64,000 nucleotides of DNA, taken from positions 1 to 64,000 of the forward strand of contig JAKSYS010000155.1 of the NCBI GenBank assembly GCA_022925895.1, read 5' to 3'. The notes beneath the pieces were generated by a model. That model saw only the letters and a list, made by a program, of their open reading frames with translations. It did not search any database and was not told the DNA's origin. Position numbers and translations under genes: made by a program. The stretch is from Fragilaria crotonensis. Taxonomy: Eukaryota > Bacillariophyta > Fragilariophyceae > Fragilariales > Fragilariaceae. Positions 22,822 to 33,900 of the stretch are shown one piece after another (positions within the stretch are counted from its first letter, which is position 1; each line of letters opens with the position of its first letter).

Positions 22822-23516
22822 CAAGGCCATTCTGGCTGTCGTGTTTGTCACATTTTTTTCCGGGGGGGAGGGCTTTCGTGGATTTCAATGGTTCCGCTCC
22901 TGCATCGCCTAATTGAGCTTCATATTATCTGCGTGAACCCCATCTTTCTGCTCGTGGAATTCCCTTTAATTCTTACAAGCAATTTAGCATGGTCGGGGAT
23001 GAACAAAGGCTTAGCGACATTTACCATAGTTCTATCCGAAGGAGTACATAGTAAACTGCTGTATTTGCGTTACCCGGGAGTGGGATCTCTGCCAGAGACG
23101 AAAACTCTTGAGCAGCTTTTGCATGACAACAACCGCGAGCACACACAATTGACACTCCTGCTTGCTACGTGCTGATAAGTTGTCAATGCTCATTTGGATT
23201 CCATAGTGAGTCTACAAGTGATTTGAACGACGTACGGTTTCCGACCGTTTTTCGCATCTCAAGAAGGCTCGAGATTGGCCAATTCATCGACATGTTCATC
23301 CGTTTTTCTACATTCACCGTTTCACATTCGGCTACTAGCTTCGAGCAGGACACGTTGCGCTGGGAGGAGTGCCGTTCTGTCTAGTGAAAGGTATAGAAGA
23401 AGTTGTAACGAAAGGAAAGCGACATGTCAGTCGGACTCGGCGATGGCAAAAGGTCCTCGGGTGGTGTCTGAGGCGTAGGATCCCGACTTGCTGGTTCCGT
23501 CGTCGGAACTTCATGG
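22822..23516. other. Intergenic between convergent genes
   Basis: 3' flanks of the LtrA-like gene and the beta-helix gene. The 95-residue plus-strand ORF at 22888-23175 has no supporting features and is not called. Confidence 0.45.
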
Positions 23517-26500
23517 TCAGCGCAAGTCGGGATCCCGGTGGAATGCGACTTCTTGTGGGAGGCACAGTGTAGTTCGGACGCGATGATGGACGCAAACTTG
23601 GACTTTGAGTGATTCTAGGGGTTGGGAAAATGGTCGGTTTGGGGAGGGACGGATGGGGCGCTTTGTGGGTTTGATTTCCGGTATCGGAGCGTTGGATATT
23701 GGTAAATCTGACGGACTGTCAGATGGAAAGGCGGTGTTGGTGTTCTTTGATGGATGACCAGAAGGTTTAGTTGGACGTTTCGTTGGGGGAAATGTCATTG
23801 AGGGGAGATCAGACGGGACGTCCGAGGGGCTGAGAGATGTCGTCTGAGCAGGAAGCGAATTTGGACTCTTTGATGGATTTGCAAAGCAAATCGGTGGAAA
23901 GGTTATCGTGGGACTTGCTGTTGGTGATAAATCGGGGTCAAAATCCATTACAGAGCAAGACGCCGCATCAAAAAGGTCACACGCTCTTCCGCACAGCACG
24001 TCAATGTCATCGTCTACGTTCAAGATGCCATTGCATTGGGTGTTGCGAGAGGCGAAGTTGGTGTCCTGTCGGATAACGGTTGATTCGTCTTTCGTTTTGA
24101 CAGCTCCTTCAGAGTTCCGGACAAAACACGATCTTGAGATGGCTACGTTCCCTCCTTTTGATATCTGAATGGCTCCTTGGCGAGCCACGGTGCGCAGGAA
24201 CAATGTCTCTTCTACTATAAGTGTCCCGCCAATATTCAGAACAGCAGCGTTCACAAGCTTGTTGTCTGTGAAATTGCTTCGGAGTAAACCCACCACCATC
24301 GCCGTATCGTCTTTCTTCTTCCAACATGAGGATTGCGGATGTTCCTTCGTTGTTCCTCCACTCACAGTCGACGAAGAATGCTGTGGAGTCCTTCGTTGCT
24401 GCAGCGTGAATCGAAATACCCCGAGACTTTTCGAAAGTAACCCCAATGAATTGTATCAGCATGGTAGCCCCTGATTTCGAATTGAGAAACACCGCCGGAA
24501 ACGATGCAGTTGTTGGATCGTTTTCCATCATCACCGCATTGAATGGTTATGTCACTTGAGGTCAAAAGGATAGGAGTTGTGTCTATGTCGGGGTAAGAAT
24601 CGACATCAAAGACAGTGTCAGAGCAAAGGATGAAGTCAGCACCCATATCTAGGAGTGAGAAACCCTTGACTGCAGTTGACAGTTTCTTCCAGTCGTCAAA
24701 ACAACCCTGGGATGGGCCTTGTGTTGGTTTTTCAACGGGCGCGCTTGTTGGCTCAACCATCGTTGGCGACTCGGATGGGGCTCCGTTGGTGGCAGTTCAA
24801 CATTCAGGCAATTGTCCGCATCAAAGGGATGCATGTGGATTTGTCGGCTTCAATGACCAAAATCGCTGTACAGTTGTCTTTACGCCCCACAGTGTTGGAC
24901 CGCCCGTAATTTCCTTGGGACTTTTGAGCTCAGAGTTCTCGTTAATAATGATCAACCCGAAGTCCATGCTCGCCTCGTTAGAGACAAAGCAATTTTCCAG
25001 CAACGTCACACTGCCGCTTCCTAGTACGGAAAGGACTCCAAATGGTGCACCATTACCTCTGAAGACACAGCTTTCTAGCGTCAGTTTCCCACCAACGTTT
25101 GAAATCACCGCAAACAACACTGAATTTCCAACGAAGGAACAATTGCGGAACGATGCGGACATCGACGGAACGGTGCCTGTGATTCCAGAATCAGGAATGT
25201 CTGGATCGGTCGGAAAGTTAGCAGTGCCCTTATAAATCAAGATCGCTTGAGCTCCAAGTCCGTCTTCCCAACGGCATCCGTCGAATTCCACATCAGCGTC
25301 GCTGTTCCAAGGGCCTCAATAGAAGTTACCAAAGCACCAATGAAGCTTATTCCCGAAAACTTAATTCTACGTGCGCTGCCTTCGATCTGGAAGTGGCGTT
25401 CTCCGCCAAAAACAACGCATTTGTTCTTCTCGTCGCCCGAAGTCCCGCACTGAATCGTGATGTCGTCAGAAGCAATCACAATTGGCGTTGTGTCAGGATC
25501 TGGAAACGTATCCACGTTCATCTCTGTATTTGAGCAGATGACAAAAACACCTCCCAATCCACTCGCCGACGCTTCGCGGACAGCGGCAGAAAGCTCATTC
25601 CATTTTCTGAAACATTTCTTCGATGTTGGGCTTGCCGACGACGGCGCAGGAGAAGCGGACGGCGGCATTGTGTCTGTACCATTATAGTCCGTTGCAGTGC
25701 AGACGCGGGAAGAAAATTCTTGGCAGGTTCCGTCGCAGGAATTGGAGTTTTTGACACAAGATCCACTCGTTTCCTCGAACAAATCGCTACAGTCATCTAA
25801 GGGAAGATTGGTGGACCCTGTTGCCAATCCAAAGTTATTGGCGTTTCTGAGTGTCAATGATCCTCGTTCGACGAAGACTGATCCAGGTAAGCTGGTGCTC
25901 TCAGATGATATGAAGCAACAGTTTGAGATACTTATCTGCCCTTCGCTGAGTACCAGGATACCTCCAGATTGTCCAGTGTTGCTATCAAAGAGTGTGCGAT
26001 CGAAAAACACGACACCGTTGAAATCCGACACGGGGGAAAACGAAACTACATTGTTGACGAAAGTGCAGTTGACCCCAATAACTGTCATTGACTGACCTGG
26101 TGGATCCGGAACCATCGAAAGCTCAGTTTGATCACCGAGGCCCCCATTGTAGACTTCGATAACAGACCGTCCTGTGTGCCCTGAGAACTCACAGTCTACG
26201 ATGGCAAGAGTGGCAGATCCTTGTGCAGATGCTTTGATCGCCACATTGGAAGAGGCGGTGAAGGTGATTCCAGTCATCAATATGCCGCTAATGTCGCCAA
26301 CAATCTCAAATTGAGTCGTACCCTCAGTGACAATACAGCGGCTTGATCGTAGACCTTCCTTCCCACAGTACAATTCTGTATCCGGTTGGTCTATATCTAT
26401 CTTTTCATCGACAGTGAATACAGTTTGCTCACAAAGCTGAAATTTTCCACCCTTTGCGTTGCAGAAGCACTCTTGATAGCCGCCGACAGGGTTTTCCAGT

Positions 26501-27289
26501 CGCTGTAACAGTCAACTGTCGTCTGACATGCGCGAGAATCAAACTCATTGCATTTTCCGACACAGTCTTGTGGATTGGAACAATCTCCGGCAGTTGCCTG
26601 CACAAAATTCCGTTGCAGTCGCCGCCAGCATTTTCGCGTCCGCAATTCTCGTTAGCCGTGAGGAGCCTAGAGTTCGAGTCCAAGAAAACTGGACCAGGAA
26701 AGACGCTGAAGTCGTTTTGCACGAAATTGATTCCTGAATCTCAAGCCTTCCTTGAAAGACAGAAACGACACCTCCATCAACAGCATTGTCATTGAATTCA
26801 CAATTATTGATAACCAGCTCCCCGGAGAGCAAAATGGCTGCGAGGCTAACTTCGTTTTCTCGAAAGTGCATGTATTTAAAGAGATGGCGAACGAATTCAC
26901 TTGTTGCAGCAATCGCGAATGATTTTCCTGTTCCATGTCTAGATTCACGCCCTTCATTTCGTCAGGAAAACATAAGTGTCGTCATCAATTGGAGATGGCG
27001 GGGCAACTGCTATTGTCCCAGGACTTCGCGACCATGCCAAGACGGAAGGAATGTAAAATCCAGATCAACGTTGCGTTTTCGGGCAGGGAAAGTAAATAAA
27101 TCATCGTTGATCGGAGAAGTTGGAACGGCTGTTGAGGTCCCAGGAGCTGGCGACCCAGGTCGGATGCTTGGAAGTGAAGTATTATCTGGAATGGACGTAG
27201 TCACTGAGCTCGATGGAGGCGCCGTTGCCGCAGGTAAAGCAGTCGGCGAGGTCGGCAGCGCCGTTGGCAAAGGTGGAGTCCCTGGTGAG

Positions 27290-27540
27290 GTGCTGACCAC
27301 ATTTGAACTTTGAAATGTTGGTCCTGATGATATCGGTGCACCGGAAGCAATCAACGGAGATGAAGTTCCTGGGGAAGTGCTGGCCACATTTGAACTTTGA
27401 AAAGTTGGTCCTAACGATGTCGGTGCTCCGGAAGCAATCGATGGAGGTGAAGTTCCTGGTGAGGTGCTTACCACATTTGAACTTTGAAAAGTTGGTCCTA
27501 ACGATGTCGGTGCTCCAGAGGCAAGCAATGGAGTAGGTGA
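27290..27540 (-). repeat. 87-bp coding repeat, three copies
   Basis: Three near-identical units of 29 residues (core ASGAPTSLGPTFQSSNV, then STSPGT). The outer copies differ at a few positions, including ISSGP for TSLGP. In phase with the gene. Confidence 0.75.
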
Positions 27541-27870
27541 TGAAGAAATCGCTGGCACTTGAGAGGTCACAGAGCCTGGAGATGGAGAGGATGGCGATAA
27601 TTGACTGGGTGCCGCGCTCAATGATGGTGACGGTATTCCTGCGACGGATGGATTGAAGCTTATCGAAGGCAATAACGATAAAGAAGGCCCTGATACACCG
27701 GATGGTTTCTGACTCGTTGTCAGGGAGGTTGGAACTGCACTGGAAGTAGGCAAATCTGATGGCTTTGCACTTGCCGAGGGAGATGTCGGCGACAGGCTTG
27801 AACTAGGCCTAGATAAACCAGATGGCTCTTGACTTGTCGTCGGTCCTGGACTAGAAGTTGCCCCTGACTG

Positions 27871-28520
27871 AGTGGATGGTTTCAGACTCGTTGTCAGAGT
27901 AGTTGGAGATGGACTCGAAGTGGGTCCTGACAGAGCGGAAGGCTTTGGACTTGTGGTCGGAGCGGTTGGAGCAGGACTCGAAGTGGGCCCTGATATTCCT
28001 GACGGATTTGGACTTGTGGTCGGTGCAGTAGGAGCAGGACTCGAAGTGGGCCCTGATATTCCGGACGGATTAGGACTAGTTGTCGGAGCAGTAGGAGCAG
28101 GACTCGAAGAAGGCCCTGATATTCCTGACGGATTTGGACTAGCTGTCGGAGCAGTTGGAGCTGGACTCGTAGTGGGCCCTGATATTCTTGACGGCTTGGG
28201 ACTAGTGGTCGGAGTAGTTGGAGCTGGACTCGAAGTGGGCCCTGATATTCCTGACGGCACTGGGCTAGTGGTCGGCGAGGTTGGTTCCGGACTTATTGTG
28301 GGTCCTGATGCTCCTGTTGGCATCGGGCTAGTGGTTGGTGAGGTTGGTTCTGGACTTATAGATGGCCCTGCTGCACCAGATGGCTGTGGACTTGTCGTGG
28401 GCGAGGTTGGTTGTGGACTTATTGTGGGTCCTGTCGCTCCAGAGGGCATTGGGCTAGTGGTCGGCGAGGTTGGTTGTGGACTTATTGTGGGTCCAGTTGC
28501 TCCAGAGGGCATTGGGCTTG
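27871..28520 (-). repeat. 48-bp coding minisatellite in the beta-helix gene
   Basis: About thirteen tandem copies of a 16-residue unit of the form SGISGPTSSPAPTAPT plus linker, i.e. 48 bases, with gradual drift from one end to the other. The unit length is a multiple of three, so copy-number changes keep the frame. A 12-base RPTK/RPTR run follows near 28545-28615. Confidence 0.75.
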
Positions 28521-29265
28521 CGGTTGGAGAGGTTGAATCTGGCCTTTTCGTGGGCCTTCTGGTGGGCCTTCTGGTGGGCCTTTTAGTTGGCCTTTTCGTG
28601 GGCCTGTTAGTTGGCCTCGTTGTGTCAGATGGCATTGGACTTACGGTCGGGGCCTCTGTAGCAGCATCCGCATCTCCTACTGCCAGAATAAGTGTATTTC
28701 CACTATTTTCCTCCCATACGCAGTTTTTAAATGCAATTTCTCCACCCTTTCCGCTGTAAAGAACTGAAGCATTCCGAGCCTCCCGAAATGTCAATCCTGA
28801 TATTTGTACTTGTGTTACACCCCCGACGATAACAATGTGAAAGCTCCCTTTTAACAGAATACATGCATCGTCGCTCTTTCCGTTTTCTCCGCAGATTAAT
28901 TCTGTTTTGCTAGCATCAATTAGAATTGGATCAAGTTCTGAAGACGATTTCGGTATCTGAAAAATGTCGTCATCGACAACTGGCACGTCTGTAACGAAGT
29001 CAAACTCGGTGTTTGGGCAGAGGACGTACGATCCTCCATTAACACCAAGTGTTTTGTTGCTTGTTATTGCAATATCACGTTGGAGCGTGAACAAGTCCGA
29101 GTACCCCACGACTCCGGTAGCCTTGGGACATTTTGAGGGTCCTGTGATCTGCGAAACAACCGTGGTCAACGCCGCGAGTGTGATTGCAAGATGCCATTGA
29201 GAACATCTAACCCCATCGAAAGGCCGACTTCTCTTCCGCGGGCGTATTCGCGATCGCTGTGCCAT

Positions 29266-30088
29266 TGCTCGTTTTCTTGCTTGTTGCGTCGGTGAATTTG
29301 GGGATGGTGGATGGATTTCGATGAAATGTGTGGGGAAGTGCAAGTCTCGAGATGGCCATTAATATTATCTGTCCTCGTATCTGAAGAATTAAACAGGTAT
29401 TAACGTTAAACTCATGTTTAAGTATTTTAGACGCTTATGAATATTATTATTGATAGTGACGTTAAAGTCATTATCTTGGTTCACAATACTCAACGCACAA
29501 CGGCTGCCTACCGTTGGGCGAGCCTCTAGATGCGCGCAGTTGATGCTTGGACTTCTGCACGACGTGCAACTGGCATCTACTGACGACCCAATGTCTCAAG
29601 GTGGACTTAACCCCGGAGGTGCGCTCTGTATGACTCGTCCTACACAGTGAAGGTTTATAACCCCAAGACATGTCATTCTAATCTTGATGTGAGGGCAATG
29701 TCACGGAGAGAGCGAGAAGGCGCAAACAATTTTGAATTACAAAACTACTAGCTAGTAGAGACTGGCAATGACCTCGGAAAGGTGCCAGCGTTCATCGGGT
29801 TGAGCATGGTGTGGCCGACCTACCGGTAGTTGATGTGTTTCAAGTTTCAAGTAGTTGGCTTTCAATACATTGATGAAAAGTTATGTCGTTCGTAGAATCA
29901 ATTATAACGCAGCAACTAAGCATTCTTACACGAACTCTTGCTCGGTTTCATTGGTACTCTCCTTGAAGAAGTGCTTAGTACTACCCAGAAGTATTGGCGA
30001 TGCGACTTTTCATTGATCAGGCAATGTTCCAACGCGATCGCAGGCATGGATCATAACAAATGAAAGGTCAGGATTATCGAGCGACAAG
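29266..30088. other. Intergenic, no gene seen
   Basis: Upstream region of the beta-helix gene and 3' side of the methyltransferase gene, which lie on the same strand. No supported ORF or RNA gene. Confidence 0.5.
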
Positions 30089-30925
30089 TCATAAAGGCAC
30101 CGGCACACGACTCGAGGTGGTGCAAAGTCGACCGAAATCAATGTCGCGGGCCACTTGACCAACAGCATCTCCTCTGGAGGAGCACTCTCCAGTATTCACG
30201 GCAACGCAGAATTCGTGCTCTAATATTGATCCCTTCTTGGCAAATACAAAATTCTTTTCCAGCGTGCTATTCTTTTCTTTCCAACACTGAATCCCGGACA
30301 GACACCCCTCTTGGCGTAGATGGCGCCACTGCGCTTTCTCTCCAAAGTAAACACTGTTATCATGCAAGCTGTCCATGGCAGTGGCGGTCACAATACCGTT
30401 TGGTCGCAAATTTTGGATCAAATTCTTCATGTCGGAAGGGCAGAAAGATGAACCATGAATGACGTCGCACCGTCTCTCATTTGGATTGGAGAAGTACTCG
30501 GGAACAGTTTTGCATGTGTCGCCGACGACGAAGCTAAGTCGGCTCCAACCAAAATGAGCTCCCAGCGCCTGAACCGCAGGATCCTGATAGGGGCGATCGA
30601 ATCTATCGAATGTGATAAGTTCGACTCGATCCGACGATTGCAAAAAGAGCGCTGCCGAGTGTCCTGCTCCAAAGCCGGTTTCACAAACTCGAATCGTGTC
30701 GGTCTCATGAACTAATTCCGACTCGAGCTGACGAAGGATGGACAAGAAAATCAACGATTGTCGTGGATAGAGAAACATACCGCCGGAAACTTTAGCACTC
30801 GTCCGGTTCTTTTCCACAAGCACATCAAGCTCCTTCCAAAATTGAACCGTTTTATTGTAGGCAAGCACGGCTTGGTCCGACAACTCTACCTCGCATGGAT
30901 TATCTTTTGCACCAGATTGTTGACC
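30089..30925 (-). CDS. Class I SAM-dependent methyltransferase-like protein
   Basis: Open on the minus strand from 30925 to a stop at 30089. Motif I of SAM methyltransferases is clear (VCETGFGAGHSAALFL), followed by an acidic strand end (ITFDRFDRPYQ), a VVGDTCKTVPEYF segment and CDVIHGSSFCPSD. No in-frame ATG lies upstream of TVQFW; the frame opens right after a TGA at 30928-30926. The first in-frame ATG is inside GGMFLYPRQS, which would delete a conserved-looking N-terminus. An upstream exon, or an original fusion to the sulfatase-like ORF that ends 46 bases before the open frame, are the options. The substrate is unknown. The neighbouring DUF229 gene hints at glycan or polysaccharide metabolism. 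Confidence 0.55.
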   Translation of the reverse strand, partial: GQQSGAKDNPCEVELSDQAVLAYNKTVQFWKELDVLVEKNRTSAKVSGGMFLYPRQSLIFLSILRQLESELVHETDTIRVCETGFGAGHSAALFLQSSDRVELITFDRFDRPYQDPAVQALGAHFGWSRLSFVVGDTCKTVPEYFSNPNERRCDVIHGSSFCPSDMKNLIQNLRPNGIVTATAMDSLHDNSVYFGEKAQWRHLRQEGCLSGIQCWKEKNSTLEKNFVFAKKGSILEHEFCVAVNTGECSSRGDAVGQVARDIDFGRLCTTSSRVPVPL

Positions 30926-30971
30926 TCATCACTAGCAAGTGCACTTGCATCCGACGACGTGAATGTCTGAT

Positions 30972-33900
30972 TTAACAGTACTTTGGCTCCGAGCCACGGA
31001 TCACGGCAGAAAACAGATTGCCGGCTTTCAAAGGCATTACAAACGCCAAAGGTAGGCCGAGGGCATCAAACGAAGGGCAGAAGTCCGAAGGTATCTTTCG
31101 TTCGTCACACGACAAGTCAGCTGGAATTGCGTCATACAGCATATTATACCTCCACTTAGGACGAGCAGCTTCGCTGCGGCCAGTCATTAGTTCCTTTATC
31201 ATGGTATAGAGGTCGTGAGGTGTCACAACCTTGTCACTGTTTGCGAGCAAATTTTCGATTAGGTAGTGCCGAGGCACGATGACTTCCGTCCATGGATGCC
31301 TCTGTTCAATTTGAGTGCTGTAGTCAACCGTTACAGCGTCGCCCCCTTGCAAACCGTGGTCCGATCGTAGCACAATAATGGTATTGTGAGCCTCTTCGTG
31401 TTCCAGAAAGGATTGAATCATTTTGGAGAGCGCCACATCGTACTCTTCGAGCAATAGTGGCACCTTTGCTGTATCTGCTGCGTAGTTGTGTGCGACCATG
31501 GAGTTGAGGAAGGCAAACTTCGGAACCTCTCGATACGCATCCCACATACCACGAATGAGATCCAATCCAATCTCGTGGAGAGGCATGCCGTTCGTGTTGT
31601 CGACGCAGAGTCCCGGCAGGATATTCACGTACAAATCTTTCTTCGTGGGAAGCCTCCGTCTCAGCAACCTACAAAACACTTGATGAAGCATAATATCAGC
31701 GTTCAAGGGGAATACCCTGTCCTGAACAACCCATGGACTGCCCGGGTAGCAAAACTCTTCACCAAAAAAGGTGACATACCCATTTTCCTTGGCAATATCG
31801 TACAGAAAAGGACTAGTCGTGTTCGCTGGGCAATACACACGATGGTGCTTTGGTCCTCGACTTCGTAACTCAAGTTCAAATTCCATCACGGTTGGATCTG
31901 TACAGACATCTCCAATTTCAAAAGTACCATTGAAGCAGGTTGGGTGCCTCAGAGTGGTAATGCATCCACTGAGACTTGCCACTTGATTGGCAACAGAATT
32001 CGGACCAACAACGGCAAACTTTGGAAAATCCACGGCACACAGATCCCCAAGGCATTGGCCATTGCTGTTTTGGATCCGATGCTGGTCCAACAGTTTCAGG
32101 GTGAGAGGCATGTGACGGTGCGCATGTGCCGCAGAAACAGAATCAACTTCAATCACCAAGATATTGGCCTTCTTCTGGATATCATTCGTCCGCCGAGTAA
32201 TGTCGGCATCGTCTTGCACTTTTGTATTCTTGAGTTGCGACACGAGCTCTTCGTTTCTCGCGACGCGAACATCAAAGAAAAGGGGGAACTGTGGACAATC
32301 AACCACCAAGAAAGACTCTCTTGGAAAAGATATGTTTTTATTCCAAGGATACACACGACATGGATACCAGTCTCGATGACTCGTTGAGCAATTGCAGCTT
32401 TTACCCTCGTTTCGGATGGATTTGAAAACTTGCTTGATGTTGTGAAACGTCGGTGTGCACGGTTCAATCTTCCAGCGATGGTCTCTGGGAATATCGGCAT
32501 AAAAGGATAGCAATGATGGTGGCAAGGGAATTTTGTCTGGGGTATGGAGCGCTGAATTCGATAGCGACTCAATGAGCTCGCAGTGGCTTGCGGGGATGGC
32601 GGGGACATGTTGACAACCAAGTCTGGAAGGAGGGAGTCTGCTAAAGAGCGAGGTTCCAATTGGCGTTTCCTTCCTCGTGGCAACTCCTGCAATTTGTAGT
32701 ATGCTTTCATGCACATCAAAGGGTGTCACATACTTGTCGGCATTCCGTCGCAGGTTAACATGATATTCGCTGTTCCGCGTCGAATTTGGTAGACGAATGT
32801 ATAGAATAGGCTCACTTCGTTCTCTCCTGCCAGCGTTCGATTGAAAGTAGGGTCCGTAATGGAGTCCGTGGTCGGAAAGGAGCACCAGCAATGTATTGTT
32901 TGATCTCGTGGGTGACATTGAGAACCATCTGAGAAACTTGGTCAGTGGGTCGTCAATCAGTCTACCAAGAGTCATGGTATCCTCGTGTGTGTCGATCAGT
33001 GACAGGAATGCCGCCCACGGTCGCTGTTCTTCTTTGACAGATGCCGTTCTGGTGTACGCGTCGATAAACTGTCTCATGTGGTTGAAAAGGTAATTGGCTG
33101 CCAAGAAGTTACCGACACAATTGGGTCTGGCAAAATGGAAACAAAACAGTTCATGCAGAGCTTGGCCATGAGTTGTATCGGGCATCATGCTTTGAACCAT
33201 ATTCGAGTTGGCAATACATCCATCTTCCGCTTTAAAGGTAGCATAACCTGCATCCTTTAAGCGATCCCAAATCCAAGTCCCCGCATCTGAAATGCCATGA
33301 TGACTTGTCCATTCATCACCGGAATACAGCGCTGCCTGGTTCGGTCCGGAATTGTTACCAACTGTACTGAAGCGGGAGAAACGAATCGCCCGGGCCTGGG
33401 ATTGCAAAAATGCTTTTGTTTTCGGCATGCTAAAGTCAAATTGTGCGCGAGAAATAGGATCAATCATCACAACAAGAATGTTGGGTTTTCCCAACGTGTC
33501 CGCTGTTGTCGGATGATCCTTCTTGGTCGGAATGATCCGAGTGGTACATGACACCTGCTGGTTTTGCATTCCCTTGTCCGAACCATCATTTGTATCATTG
33601 GTTTGGACTACTGGGCCTGGAGAGAATTTGCTACAATTCAACTTGACACATGCTGATTCGGCATTGGGGGAAATCCAAACAGTGGCAAGATCGTATCTTG
33701 CTCGCACCTTGTCTGTTACAATATGACCATCACATTTGATTTCAAGTACGTCCCAGGTATTCAGTTCCTTGTCGACAACCTCATCGTCCTTGCCCTTGGG
33801 TAAGAATTTAATTTGCAGTCGATGTTGTTGAGGACATGGTTTCATTGTAACAGATTCAGCCATTTGTCGTAGTGCACGTGGTTTGTCATTGTACGGGAAG

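Larger units (their letters stand above)
23517..29265 (-). pseudogene. Giant right-handed beta-helix protein with Pro/Thr-rich linkers, broken frame
   Basis: Start ATG at 29265 (MAQRSRIRPRKR), followed by a hydrophobic signal/anchor (WHLAITLAALTTVVSQ). Four related modules follow on the minus strand near 29.2-28.7, 26.6-25.9, 25.6-24.9 and 24.75-24.1 kb. Modules 2-4 have a C-x-x-W-x-x-LS-x-A start and modules 1, 3 and 4 a (L/I)C(S/P)(D/N)T segment; a CG-x-x-G turn, a (C)IV-x-GG strand and short repeated strands such as NCxFxxN are shared, typical of parallel beta-helix proteins. A Pro/Ser/Thr linker of about 500 residues sits between the two halves of module 1 (about 28650-27100). After 27010 the frame changes at least eight times (near 27000, 26730, 26640, 26420, 25260, 24830, 24470 and 24400). 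This means either a pseudogene or an indel-rich assembly. The first 751 residues are one uninterrupted frame. An extracellular or cell-surface location is likely. Confidence 0.6.

Noticed and set aside
27872-28759. 295-residue plus-strand frame rich in Val/Gly/Asp
   Set aside because: Antisense of the Pro/Thr minisatellite in the beta-helix gene; the repeat lacks stops on the opposite strand.
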